Below, in pieces: positions 40,840 through 49,631 of a stretch of DNA of 64,000 bases. The notes under the pieces were generated by a model, which saw only the letters and a list, made by a program, of their open reading frames with translations, did not search any database and had not been told where the DNA came from. Where the stretch lies: assembly GCA_034506395.1 (NCBI GenBank), contig JAPDPQ010000008.1:62001-126000 (forward strand), given 5' to 3'. Both the position numbers and the translations under genes were made by a program. This DNA comes from a candidate division KSB1 bacterium. Lineage in GTDB: Bacteria > Zhuqueibacterota > Zhuqueibacteria > Thermofontimicrobiales > Thermofontimicrobiaceae. Position 1 is the stretch's first letter, and the number at the start of each line of letters is the position of its first letter.

Positions 40840-43776
40840 CTACTTCACTAGCACCATTTTTCGATGCTCAGAGTATTTACCAGCCTCGATCGCATAAACA
40901 TACAGCCCAGAGGCTACGGGTTGCCCATGATAATTGGTGCCGTCCCAGAAAAAGTGATGATCTCCAGCTTGCTGCGCCCCATCGAAGAGCACCTTCACCA
41001 ATTCGCCATTCAAATTGAAAATCTTCAGCTTGACATGAGCTTCCTCTGGCAATCGATAGGCGATAGTCGTTCGAGTGTTAAAAGGATTCGGGTAGTTTTG
41101 CAGCAATTCGAACCTCTCTGGTAGTGTTGGGTTCGGTGGTGACTCTGGGTCATAAAATAGCCGAAATACCCCCAGCCGGTCAATGCTCGCAGATACGATA
41201 TTATTAGCTGGGGCAATGGTGCAACTCAGCCTGTGCCAGGTGCTATCTTTCAATTGATAGATGGCGAGACGGGATTCATCCCAGCCCCCTATTGCGAGAT
41301 CCTCATAAGTGAGCGTCAATGTCGCAGGTGTCGCAAAATGATAATCGGCTGGGCCAATCCGATAGGCTGGGCCAATGGCATTTGGCTCGTTATCGGTAGC
41401 GAGATCATTGAGCGGGATAATGGTGAAATAGCAGTCTTTCAAAAGACTATTTTGAGCTACGCTCAAGTTGGCTTGATCAAACTGAAAGCTCGCGGGCATG
41501 CCAGCTCTGAGCAGCTTCACGCCGAAATATTCGGTGAGGGTTGTGCTGGATCCCCCTAAAACCGTAGCAGTAATTTTGAGCGTTGCTGTTCCGCTGGTTA
41601 CAAATTGATACTCACCTTTGAATATCCGCGGCTCGATAGGGTTCATGGTGATGCTACTGATCGGGGCACTGCCGAGCTGGATTGTGGCTGTGGGATTTCC
41701 CACCAGATCGTATTTCGATATCAAATAGAAGTCGATGTATTGGGACAAAGCTGGGTTCTGAAAAATTGAAACGGTGAACTGTTTTTCTGTTAATTGGCCG
41801 GTGATAAATTTAAAAGAGGATCGAGCATCAATTTTGCCGTAGCCCCATTTGTTATTGGGAACGGTCTGCGTATTAACATCGGTCCTTGGGCTGGCGATGA
41901 TCGCCTGCCGGATCTGGTTGGGAGTGAGCTGTGCATTTTTTTGGAGCATGAGCGCGATGAGGCCGGAAACGTGCGGTGCGGCGAAACTGGTGCCTTTGGA
42001 AACAGCGTGTTTGCCATCCTGACAGATATAGCCATTTGGCAAGCTGTTATTCCCAGTTTTAAAGATCGAGTATTCGCTGGATGGGCTCGCATCGGCCGAG
42101 TAGCTGGCAGCGATCATCTCGCCTGGGGCGCTGATTTCCGGCTTGGTCCGGCCATCTCGCGTCGGGCCGGGGCTGGAAAAGCTCGAGGCTTGACCAATCA
42201 CTAAACTCGGGAAACCCACGGAATTGCCATCGAGATCGATCCAATTGCGTTTGGTGATATAGCTGCCAACCGTGATGGCATAAAAGGCGGTTCCCGGTGT
42301 GCCTAAAATCATTGTGGGGTCGATGTTGGACGTTAGCTTCACATCTTCCATTGAGGCGCCAGCCAGCCAAAGATCGAACCGACCGGCTGAACCGATGACT
42401 GTGATCTTCCATTCCCCAGATTTTGGCGGTTTATTGGCATCGAAATCATAGATCTGGATCAAAATCTGTTTATCCCCATTGAGGTTGCTGGGGCCAGATT
42501 TGGCGTTGGAAATATAGATCGTTCCATCATCGGTTCTGAATGCGCCCTCACGACCACTGGAGATCGGTCCTTGAGTCGTTCCGCTCGGAGTCACGATCTT
42601 AACAGAGTAATTGTAGATCGCTTTGTACCAGCCCTCGAACACGATGTAATCGTCGATCTTGTCTGGCTTCGGTGTATAACTTGGGACTGAAAACCTTGTT
42701 TCGATCTCGCTAATACCAGCTCCAAAAGTCCCACTTGCGTGAATATTCTGGTCAGCCTCGTTACCAGCAGAAACCACAACCGCTTTGCAGCGGCCGTTCG
42801 GGGTGGTGAGCAAGTTATCAATCGCCTGCTCACTCAAATCCTTGCCATCGTGAGGTCCTTGGCTGCCGCCGAAACTCAAGTTAATTATATAAGGCCGATT
42901 CAACGCGCGGGCGACGCTGTCGACAAAAGCGATGCCATTCAAATAATCAGTTGTCTCGAAGTTAAAACCACCTGGCTCACGGGTAGCCTTGATGATGATC
43001 AGATCAGCTTCTGGCGCAACTCCCACATAGGTGCCAGCAGGAACACGATTGCCAAAGGCGCGACCGTTTCCAGCCGCGGTGCCAGCCACGTGAGTCCCGT
43101 GGCCAACCAAATCTTTGTGGTTGATTTGGCCAACCCCATTCAGCGCGTTATTGATCTGCGCTTCCGTGTACAGGGTTGTGCCCCATTTGAACGGACCATC
43201 CAATTGCCCGTCTCCGTTCACGTCCCCAGGAACGCTGAAATCCAGAATCGCGATGATACGCGTCGTCCCATCGGGCTTACGAAAATCCTGATGTCGCCAA
43301 TCGATTCCAGTATCAATAATCCCGATAATAACCCCTTTTCCAGTAACGGCGTGCTGATTTCGCACCTCGGGGACACCGATCTCTGGTATACTGACATCAT
43401 TATGAAGCTTCAGGACGCGAGAAGCCTGCAGGTAACGCACTTGAGGATGATTCGCCAAGGATTCAATCTGTTCCAAAGGAACCTGGGCGGTTACAATATC
43501 ACCGATTCGGGATTGCACCAGAACGTCAAATTGGCTCAAGGTTATGTTATCCAGTGCAGTTTTGATCAATAAATTAAGGCGAGTCGCTTCTGGGAAATGG
43601 GAATGACCTGTGAGATGCTGATAGATCATTGCTCTGGTCTCTGGTTGTTCCATCATCAGCGCAATATAAGGGTCGATTTTGGCTGTGTTGGAGGAAGTGA
43701 ACTCTTTCGACCATCCAGCACCTGCAGAGCTCACTAATCCGATAGCAACCAGATAAACAAGCACGCGAGTGATCAT
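40840..43776 (-). CDS. Secreted subtilisin-like serine protease (S8) with FlgD/T9SS-type sorting tail
   Basis: About 978 residues from the ATG at 43776, whose Shine-Dalgarno (GAGGAG) overlaps the stop of the preceding gene. A signal peptide is followed by an I9-like propeptide segment (about 50-110). The S8 triad is Asp in GIIDTGIDWRHQDF (about 157), His in GHGTHVAG (about 225) and Ser in GTSFAAPHVSG (about 597). A beta-sandwich-like insertion (about 350-480) sits between the His and Ser motifs. After the catalytic domain come beta-rich regions and a C-terminal sorting module: YPNPFN and FFWDGTNYHGQPVASGLYVYA. The protein is probably exported, processed and surface-attached or released. Confidence 0.9.
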   Translation of the reverse strand: MITRVLVYLVAIGLVSSAGAGWSKEFTSSNTAKIDPYIALMMEQPETRAMIYQHLTGHSHFPEATRLNLLIKTALDNITLSQFDVLVQSRIGDIVTAQVPLEQIESLANHPQVRYLQASRVLKLHNDVSIPEIGVPEVRNQHAVTGKGVIIGIIDTGIDWRHQDFRKPDGTTRIIAILDFSVPGDVNGDGQLDGPFKWGTTLYTEAQINNALNGVGQINHKDLVGHGTHVAGTAAGNGRAFGNRVPAGTYVGVAPEADLIIIKATREPGGFNFETTDYLNGIAFVDSVARALNRPYIINLSFGGSQGPHDGKDLSEQAIDNLLTTPNGRCKAVVVSAGNEADQNIHASGTFGAGISEIETRFSVPSYTPKPDKIDDYIVFEGWYKAIYNYSVKIVTPSGTTQGPISSGREGAFRTDDGTIYISNAKSGPSNLNGDKQILIQIYDFDANKPPKSGEWKITVIGSAGRFDLWLAGASMEDVKLTSNIDPTMILGTPGTAFYAITVGSYITKRNWIDLDGNSVGFPSLVIGQASSFSSPGPTRDGRTKPEISAPGEMIAASYSADASPSSEYSIFKTGNNSLPNGYICQDGKHAVSKGTSFAAPHVSGLIALMLQKNAQLTPNQIRQAIIASPRTDVNTQTVPNNKWGYGKIDARSSFKFITGQLTEKQFTVSIFQNPALSQYIDFYLISKYDLVGNPTATIQLGSAPISSITMNPIEPRIFKGEYQFVTSGTATLKITATVLGGSSTTLTEYFGVKLLRAGMPASFQFDQANLSVAQNSLLKDCYFTIIPLNDLATDNEPNAIGPAYRIGPADYHFATPATLTLTYEDLAIGGWDESRLAIYQLKDSTWHRLSCTIAPANNIVSASIDRLGVFRLFYDPESPPNPTLPERFELLQNYPNPFNTRTTIAYRLPEEAHVKLKIFNLNGELVKVLFDGAQQAGDHHFFWDGTNYHGQPVASGLYVYAIEAGKYSEHRKMVLVK

Positions 43777-43787
43777 ATTGTGACTCC

Positions 43788-44168
43788 TCAAAATTTCTGG
43801 ATTTGCCCGGAGGAATCCGGGGGTTGAATTTTCAACTGTCGCGAGCCCTGAATGGATTCGACAAAGCGCATTTTCGCTAAATCATAAAGCGATCGGGCTG
43901 GCAACTTGGCAGTGTAAATTTGACCAATATTCGCCATGATCTCAATGCCTTGTTTCTTGAGCACCTCGCGATGAAGGTCAGTCAGTGGTTCGATTGATTT
44001 GAATACCACAGAGATTGTTTGATCCAATTGGCGCTGTTCGTGCAACGCTTTCACTTGTAACCGCAGGTCAGCATCGAGCTTCTGCTCAACCTCTGGATCC
44101 CGACACGATTGAATCGCGGTGAAAATCATCAGAAGCAGAGCTATTGATATTGAATGGGGGGAATTCAC
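43788..44168 (-). CDS. Lipoprotein resembling a stand-alone subtilase propeptide (I9-like)
   Basis: 126 residues. GTG start at 44168 with GGAGGT eight bases upstream. Signal peptide with lipobox IQSC (Cys at about 22). The remaining ~100 residues form an alpha/beta module: ISVVFKSIEPL, LKKQGIEIMANIGQIYTAKLP, RSLYDLAKMRFVESIQGSR. It parallels the propeptide inside the adjacent protease (DIVTAQVPLEQIESLANHPQVRYLQASR), including the last strand before the catalytic domain. Position and similarity suggest a tethered chaperone or inhibitor of the neighbouring protease. The stop codon lies 11 bases before the protease ATG. Confidence 0.68.
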   Translation of the reverse strand: MNSPHSISIALLLMIFTAIQSCRDPEVEQKLDADLRLQVKALHEQRQLDQTISVVFKSIEPLTDLHREVLKKQGIEIMANIGQIYTAKLPARSLYDLAKMRFVESIQGSRQLKIQPPDSSGQIQKF

Positions 44169-44760
44169 TGTCTGTCACCTCCAATAGGTTTGTATTCGTA
44201 AGCTTGGTAGTGAGGCTCGCCAAAAAAGCAAGCATCACCTTACAAAGCTTTAAACAATTTCTAAGGAAGAAAGATTCAAAGATGGGAGAAAATACCAACA
44301 AGATAAAAATTAAAAAAACGCGCCAATGGCCGCTATGCTATGCATGGCATACTTTGCCCAAGACCTGGTTATGTTCAAATCTGTACTAGATGAATATAGA
44401 CATACTTTTATCAATTTCAAAGGAAAATTTATGAAATGTTTTTTGATTTATGAAGCAAATGCTGACTTGCGATCTAGGCCATGGAAGAATAGCAAGGAGA
44501 CAAAAATCATGATCGACATATCATCGTAACAAGAATCACAGATTATCGGAGATGAGATAAGAGAATCATTTCTTGTTTTTGAAACATGATAAGATCCTTC
44601 GTTATGAGCCCCTGCATTAAAAATAGTCTGCAAAATTTGGGAGATACGATAGGATTATTTTTGGAATTGGTATGGTGTTGGTATAATTAGTTTTTTTAAA
44701 AGCGGAGATAAAGATAATTGAATCGAAGCTGTGGGGATAACGGTTGCTGTTGTGAACTGG
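44169..44760. other. Intergenic region with no supported feature
   Basis: About 590 AT-rich bases between two minus-strand operons. Short open frames here lack ribosome sites. I saw no RNA gene, terminator or strong promoter. Confidence 0.45.
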
Positions 44761-45336
44761 CTACCAAGCGACAGAGATTTTCCAGCGTTGACCAAAAGGG
44801 CCGTTAATGAATACATATCCTTTTTCCCTGCCATGGCGATAAATAGCAGCAAGGTCTTTTGCTATTTGAATGGTCGTTTTTTTGACTTGTTCAACTTGGC
44901 CGTGCTGAAATAGTCGCGCCATCTTCATCGGATCGGTTGGGCGCTTTATTTCAAGCGTGCTGAACAACAGATCGTCGAGCTCGGTCTTGCGGCCGATCTT
45001 TCGAGAAACTTCATCCAGCATATCGATTCGTTCAATTCGATTTAAATCGAAGCTTTGATAGCCAGCCAAGAGGCGAAACACGAACTTTTCAAGGTGACAG
45101 CCGACGAGCCGGTGGGCAGCGGTAAGAATGTCGATGCATGCCATGATCTCAGCTTCAGAATAGACCGAAATTCGATCCCTTTGATAATCGTACAGCGCCA
45201 CAAACGCAATCCCCATGCGGGAAATGTTTTTCTTGCCTCCTACATCTTCATAGGTCCTCTGTGGCTGCGCTTGAATGACATAAACTGTGCTGTTTTGCTG
45301 GCTGGCAGCCTTCGACAGCTCGCTGCAGCTAATCAT
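44761..45336 (-). CDS. RNase H-like (predicted 3'-5' exonuclease family) protein without metal ligands
   Basis: 191 residues. From memory it aligns over its whole length with the RNase H-like domain family found beside DEAD/DEAH helicases: EDVGGKKNISRMGIAFVALYDY, DRISVYSEAEI, LVGCHLEKFVFRLLAGY, IDMLDEVSRKIG and HGREKGYVFI. In active members the first strand has FDIET; here it is YVIQAQ, so both acidic residues are gone. FNxxFDxPVL is here GCHLEKFVFRLL, so that Asp is lost too, and the last YCxxDV Asp appears to be replaced. It should not cleave nucleic acid. The ATG overlaps the stop of the acyltransferase gene by four bases (ATGA), so the two are coupled. A binding or regulatory role is inference. 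Confidence 0.62.
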   Translation of the reverse strand: MISCSELSKAASQQNSTVYVIQAQPQRTYEDVGGKKNISRMGIAFVALYDYQRDRISVYSEAEIMACIDILTAAHRLVGCHLEKFVFRLLAGYQSFDLNRIERIDMLDEVSRKIGRKTELDDLLFSTLEIKRPTDPMKMARLFQHGQVEQVKKTTIQIAKDLAAIYRHGREKGYVFINGPFGQRWKISVAW

Positions 45337-46457
45337 ACTTGCTTCTGGTAAATTCGATAGGTCTTATAAATCTTCGCTCCGATATTGCGAAGCGCTGTGT
45401 TCATTGGGTCGTTGTTTTCCAAAATCCAGGAAAATTCACCCCAATGATAACCTTTGGCAATCCCGCGACGATAGGTTTCCAAATAAAAAACCGAATCAAT
45501 CCCTTTGCCTCGATACTCTTGAATGACACCCATAATGATGACCCGCAGTCGGTTAATTTTTCGACTATGGTATAAGAGCTTGAAAATGCCGAATGGAAAA
45601 AGCCGACCATTCAGCTTGATCAACGCCTGATTGATATCTGGAACAGCGAGCGAAAATCCGACCGGCCTGCCATCGACCTCTGCAAAAAATACGATATCAG
45701 GATCGATGATGGGTTTCAATTCCTCGGCAATATAATCGATCTCATGATCGGTTAACGGCACAAACCCCCAATTTTTCTCCCAAGCGTGGTTGTAAACATA
45801 TTTGACTTTTTCGATCTCTTGTTCCAGGTTTTTCTTATTAATAGTTCGAAACGTGACCTGGCTCCGACATTTGATCCGTTCCACTACGCGGATCACGCGG
45901 TCTGAGATCGGCGTATTTTTATCCATGCAATATGCCCAGAGGTCCATGGCTTTGGTAAAACCATATCGCTCGAGATAGTCTTTGTAGTAAGGGGGATTAT
46001 GAGCCATCATGATAACTGGCGGCGTATCGAAACCGTCGACCAAAAGGCCACACACCTCGTTCTGGGAATAATTTTCTGGGCCACGGATATAATCCAAATT
46101 CTTTTCTCGGGCCCAATCCATAACCCGATCCAGCAGCGCTTGCGCGACCGCATAATCGGGCACGGTTTCAAAAAAGCCGAAAAATCCAACGTTTTCGTGA
46201 TGCACTTCATTATGACGATTGTTCAAAATCGCAACGATTGTCCCAACGGCCTCTTTCCCACGACGGGCGATGAAAAAATCTGCACTGGAGTGTTCAAAGA
46301 ATGGATGCTTTTTTTTGTTGAAGGTTGCTTTCTGTTGGCTGATCAGCGGCGGCACCCAATTCGGATCTCCTTTGTATATTTTCCAGGGCAGCAGAATGAA
46401 ATCTTTCAGATCTCGTTTGGATACGACCGGATGAACACTAATTTGATCGGGCATCAT
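45333..46457 (-). CDS. GNAT-type acyltransferase; candidate bacterial ceramide synthase
   Basis: 374 residues with two GNAT-like halves. The first has RRGKEAVGTIVAIL, NVGFFGFFETV, YIRGPENYSQNEVCGLLVDGF and PPVIMMAHNPPYY. The second has VFFAEVDGRPVGFSLAVPD and the acyl-CoA loop IIMGVIQEYRGKGID, ending in WILENNDPMNTALRNIGAKIYKTYRIY. This is the YghO-like family. To my knowledge the bacterial ceramide synthase bCerS of Caulobacter is also a GNAT-family protein, encoded near spt. Here the gene follows spt on the minus strand, so N-acylation of sphinganine or 3-ketosphinganine is a reasonable inference. A terminator lies between the two. It is coupled to the RNase H-like gene. Confidence 0.8.
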   Translation of the reverse strand: MMPDQISVHPVVSKRDLKDFILLPWKIYKGDPNWVPPLISQQKATFNKKKHPFFEHSSADFFIARRGKEAVGTIVAILNNRHNEVHHENVGFFGFFETVPDYAVAQALLDRVMDWAREKNLDYIRGPENYSQNEVCGLLVDGFDTPPVIMMAHNPPYYKDYLERYGFTKAMDLWAYCMDKNTPISDRVIRVVERIKCRSQVTFRTINKKNLEQEIEKVKYVYNHAWEKNWGFVPLTDHEIDYIAEELKPIIDPDIVFFAEVDGRPVGFSLAVPDINQALIKLNGRLFPFGIFKLLYHSRKINRLRVIIMGVIQEYRGKGIDSVFYLETYRRGIAKGYHWGEFSWILENNDPMNTALRNIGAKIYKTYRIYQKQV

Positions 46458-46561
46458 CTTTCTCCTTCAAGGTTAATCAACCAAGTCCGAGCGTTTGAGT
46501 TGCCGATTGAAAAACGACCGAAGACGCCAACCCGATTGGAAACCCAAGATACAACAGCTCA

Positions 46562-46596
46562 AGAAAAAGTGGCGGGCTACCTGGAGCCCCGCCACC
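46562..46596 (-). terminator. Terminator between spt-like and acyltransferase genes
   Basis: On the minus strand GTGGCGGG (46595-46588) pairs with CCCGCCAC (46576-46569) and is followed by TTTTTCTT. It lies about 75 bases past the spt-like stop and about 105 bases before the acyltransferase start. Confidence 0.75.
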
Positions 46597-46670
46597 GATT
46601 TATGGGGATCTTTATTGTTTATGGTCAGATCTGCAAATCATTCTTTAAATCATTTTTTGGTGTAACATCA

Positions 46671-47858
46671 TCAGGCAATTACACCGCTTAGTTTCCCGAC
46701 TTTATAGAAAGTTTCTAACACATAATCCAGCTCTGCATCAGTGTGGGTGGCCATGTAGCTGGTTCGGATCAACTGGCGCCCAGGTTCTACCGCTGGGCTG
46801 ATTACTGGATTAGCGAACACCCCGTTCTCATATAACAACTTCCAGAAATAGAACGTCTTCATGTCATCGCCGATGATGATGGGGATGATCGGTGTTTCGG
46901 AGAGGCCGGTGTCATACCCCATTTCGGTGAGCCCTTGTTTCATTTTTCGGGTATTTTTCCAGAGCCGTTCCAAGCGCTCTGGTTCTGCGATGAGGATATC
47001 CACGGCTTTGCTTACAGTAGCCACGGCGGATGGGGGCATACTGGCGGAGAAGATGAATGACCGCGCATGATGTTTAATGTAATCGATGACTTTGCGCTCC
47101 CCGGCAATGAATCCGCCGATCGAAGCAAAGGATTTGCTGAATGTTCCCATGATGAGATCGATATCGTCTGTTAACCCAAAATGCTCGCCAGTTCCGCGGC
47201 CCGTCTTTCCCAAAACGCCGCACGAATGGGCATCGTCTATCATGATGCGGGCATTGTATTTTTTGGCCGCTTTGACAAGCTCGGGCAATTTAACTATATC
47301 GCCTTCCATGCTGAATACTCCGTCGGTAACGATCAGATGGCCGCTCGAATCGCTACCATTCTTGCTCAATTGCCGCTCCAGATCTTCCATGTCGTTATGC
47401 TTGTAGCGGACGACCTTACCAAAGGTTAAACGGCAGCCATCGATAATACTGGCATGGTTGGCCCGGTCACTGAAAATGATATCGTCCTTGCCAACGATCG
47501 CTGAAATCGTGCCCTGATTGGTTTGAAACCCAGTGGAGAAAACCAGCGCTGATTCTTTGCCAACAAAATTGGCCAATTTCTCCTCCAGCTCTTCATGAAG
47601 CGTCAATGTGCCATTGAGATAGCGGGATCCAGTGCATCCCGACCCAAATCGTTCCAATGCCTCGATCGCTGCTTGTTTGACACGAGGGTCTTGAGTGAGA
47701 CCAAGATAGTTGTTCGAGCCGATCATGACGAACTGGCGACCATCAATCATCACGCTCGAGCCAGCTCCAGATTGGATCGCTTTGAAGTAAGGATAATAAC
47801 CCTGAGCTCTGGCTTCATCCGCTCGGGTAAACTTATAGCATTTTTCAAATAGGTCCAA
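46671..47858 (-). CDS. spt: Serine palmitoyltransferase-like alpha-oxoamine synthase
   Basis: 395-residue PLP enzyme. The N-terminal GYYPYFKAIQSGAGSSV, then MIGSNNYLGLT and GSGCTGSRYLNGTLTLHEELE are the pattern of bacterial serine palmitoyltransferases. HASIIDGCRL, DGVFSMEGDI, IDDAHSCGVLG and the PLP lysine in GTFSKSFASIGG (about 242) are also present. It would condense serine with a long acyl-CoA to 3-ketosphinganine. AONS and KBL are paralogues, but no biotin or threonine genes are near, while an acyltransferase and a reductase are. Start TTG 47858 has AAGGAG in front. A strong promoter lies 50-80 bases upstream and a terminator follows. Confidence 0.83.
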   Translation of the reverse strand: MDLFEKCYKFTRADEARAQGYYPYFKAIQSGAGSSVMIDGRQFVMIGSNNYLGLTQDPRVKQAAIEALERFGSGCTGSRYLNGTLTLHEELEEKLANFVGKESALVFSTGFQTNQGTISAIVGKDDIIFSDRANHASIIDGCRLTFGKVVRYKHNDMEDLERQLSKNGSDSSGHLIVTDGVFSMEGDIVKLPELVKAAKKYNARIMIDDAHSCGVLGKTGRGTGEHFGLTDDIDLIMGTFSKSFASIGGFIAGERKVIDYIKHHARSFIFSASMPPSAVATVSKAVDILIAEPERLERLWKNTRKMKQGLTEMGYDTGLSETPIIPIIIGDDMKTFYFWKLLYENGVFANPVISPAVEPGRQLIRTSYMATHTDAELDYVLETFYKVGKLSGVIA

Positions 47859-48190
47859 TTCCTCTCTCCTTATTCAAGTTCATCCTGATTTAAAAATTTT
47901 TGACCACAAATATATAAATGATTTTCAAATTTGTCAAATAAAATTTTCAGCTCGGCGAAATTTGCCAGCGCCTTCGCTGAATCTAATACCAGACAGATTT
48001 GTGCCAAGGTTGTTAGAGATACTGTGAAAATCTCGAATTCTCGGTTCCGTAGAAGCAAAATTTTCTCTTGTTGTTTGGAAGGTAGTACAATTCACTGGGA
48101 ACAAAGTGTCTGGGAATGATTTAAATCCTTTGACGTTGCGTTCGATGAAATTTAGTGAAAAATTTAACATACCATTTTCTAGGGAGCAAA
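47859..48190. other. Divergent promoter region of spt-like and reductase genes
   Basis: About 330 bases between the oppositely transcribed genes. A near-consensus promoter points to spt (47909-47937). On the plus side TTGACG near 48130 has a poor -10 partner. No gene seen. Confidence 0.5.
47909..47937 (-). promoter_or_regulatory. Near-consensus housekeeping promoter of spt-like gene
   Basis: On the minus strand TTGACA (47937-47932), a 17-base spacer and TATATT (47914-47909). Start of transcription near 47902, about 45 bases before the TTG start codon. Confidence 0.6.
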
Positions 48191-49171
48191 ATGAGAGCAC
48201 TGATTTCCGGAGCGAATGGATTTATTGGCAGTCATCTGGTGGAGCGATTGTTGCAGGAAGGGTATGAAGTGAGATGTTTGGTACGAAAGACCAGTAACTT
48301 GCGATGGATTCAAGGATTGCCCGTTGAATTAGCCATCGGTGATCTCTCGGATGTGACAAGTTTAGCACCTTTCGTAAAGGAAATCGATTACATTTTCCAT
48401 TTGAGTGGAGCGCTTCGCGCCACTACTGAATCTGAATTTTTCCAGGTCAACCAAATTGGTACACGGAATCTGCTCGAAGCCTGTCGCATGAGCTGCCCCA
48501 ATTTGAAACGGTTCGTCTACATTTCAACCCAAGCTGCGGCTGGGCCGAGCCGGAGCGGCGATCCAGTGAAAGAACAGGATGAGCCCCGTCCCATCTCCCT
48601 TTATGGCAAGAGCAAATTAATGGCGGAACAGGAGGTGGCACAATTTCAGAACTATTTTCCGACCACTATCGTTCGGCCTCCAGCGGTTTATGGGCCCCGC
48701 GATGACGATCTGGTAATGCTGTTCAAATACATCAAGTTTGGCATTAAGCCGCAAGTCGGCTTTGCCGATCGATTTTTGAGTATTATTTATGTGGCTGATC
48801 TTGTCCAAGGCATTCAGCTTGCTGCCGAGCGACCAGAAGCGCAGAATCAAATTTATTTTCTTGCCAATGAGGCGCCAATCAGTTGGCTGGAATTGGAAAA
48901 TGCCATTGCGAACGCGATGGGCAAACATGCGGTGACGATTCGTTTGCCTGTTTTGGCCCTCGATTTCGCTGCATGGCTAAGCGAGGGATTTGCTAAGGTG
49001 GTTCGTCACCCCGCCATTCTTAATCGCGATAAAGCCATGGAAATGAAACAGCGCTTCTGGGTGGTCGATACGTCGAAAGCCAAACAGCAACTTGGTTTCG
49101 TCGCTGCAACGCCCTTAGAGATCGGCCTTAAAGAGACTTATCAATGGTATCGACATCAGAACTGGTTATGA
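48191..49171 (+). CDS. NAD(P)-dependent epimerase/dehydratase family protein; candidate ceramide reductase
   Basis: Extended short-chain dehydrogenase of 326 residues. The cofactor loop is ALISGANGFIGSHLVERLL, followed by IGDLSD, FHLSG, ISTQAAAGPS and the catalytic YGKSK (Tyr at about 138), then VRPPAVYGPRDDD. I start at the ATG at 48191 behind GGGAGC. Proteins of this family include CerR, which to my knowledge reduces the keto-ceramide in Caulobacter. The gene is divergent from spt with a shared control region, which supports that role. A sugar-nucleotide or sterol/flavonoid-type reductase is the alternative. It is followed by the Mut7-C gene one base after its stop. Confidence 0.82.
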   Translation: MRALISGANGFIGSHLVERLLQEGYEVRCLVRKTSNLRWIQGLPVELAIGDLSDVTSLAPFVKEIDYIFHLSGALRATTESEFFQVNQIGTRNLLEACRMSCPNLKRFVYISTQAAAGPSRSGDPVKEQDEPRPISLYGKSKLMAEQEVAQFQNYFPTTIVRPPAVYGPRDDDLVMLFKYIKFGIKPQVGFADRFLSIIYVADLVQGIQLAAERPEAQNQIYFLANEAPISWLELENAIANAMGKHAVTIRLPVLALDFAAWLSEGFAKVVRHPAILNRDKAMEMKQRFWVVDTSKAKQQLGFVAATPLEIGLKETYQWYRHQNWL

Positions 49172-49172
49172 G

Positions 49173-49628
49173 ATGAACTTCATTGCAGATGTCATGCTGG
49201 GGCGATTGGCCAAGTGGCTCCGCATCCTGGGATATGATACGCTCTACGATTCTCAAGCAACAGATGATGACTTATTTTTTCGAGCGCATCAGGAGAAGCG
49301 GATCTTGCTGACCCGCGACGCAAATCTGGCGGGAAGAATGAATCCGCAGTTTTGCTTGTTCATTACAGAGGCAGATGTCCGCAACCAAGTGAAGCAGGTG
49401 ATCGATCGTTTTCATTTGGATACAGAATCGTTCGTATTTACGCGCTGTACGATCTGTAATGAGCTGGTTGCTCCAATATCGAGGGAGCTGACCGTTGGCC
49501 GAATTCCTGAATTCGTTTATCAATCGATTCACGAGTTTTATTATTGCCAGCGTTGCGATAAGATCTATTGGCCTGGCAGCCATATCAAACATGTTCGAGA
49601 ACTATTGGCTCAATTAAAAAAGGATTAA
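49173..49628 (+). CDS. Mut7-C RNase domain protein with zinc ribbon
   Basis: 151 residues. A PIN-like Mut7-C domain (about 1-95) has MNFIADVMLGRLAKWLRILGYD, then DDDLFFRA and RILLTRDANLA, supplying the conserved acidic residues. A C-terminal zinc ribbon has CTIC and CQRC, with a GSHIKHV segment near the end. The family is predicted to act on RNA. Its ATG follows the reductase stop by one base, so translation is probably coupled. It is followed three bases later by a small conserved gene. Confidence 0.85.
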   Translation: MNFIADVMLGRLAKWLRILGYDTLYDSQATDDDLFFRAHQEKRILLTRDANLAGRMNPQFCLFITEADVRNQVKQVIDRFHLDTESFVFTRCTICNELVAPISRELTVGRIPEFVYQSIHEFYYCQRCDKIYWPGSHIKHVRELLAQLKKD

Positions 49629-49631
49629 ATT

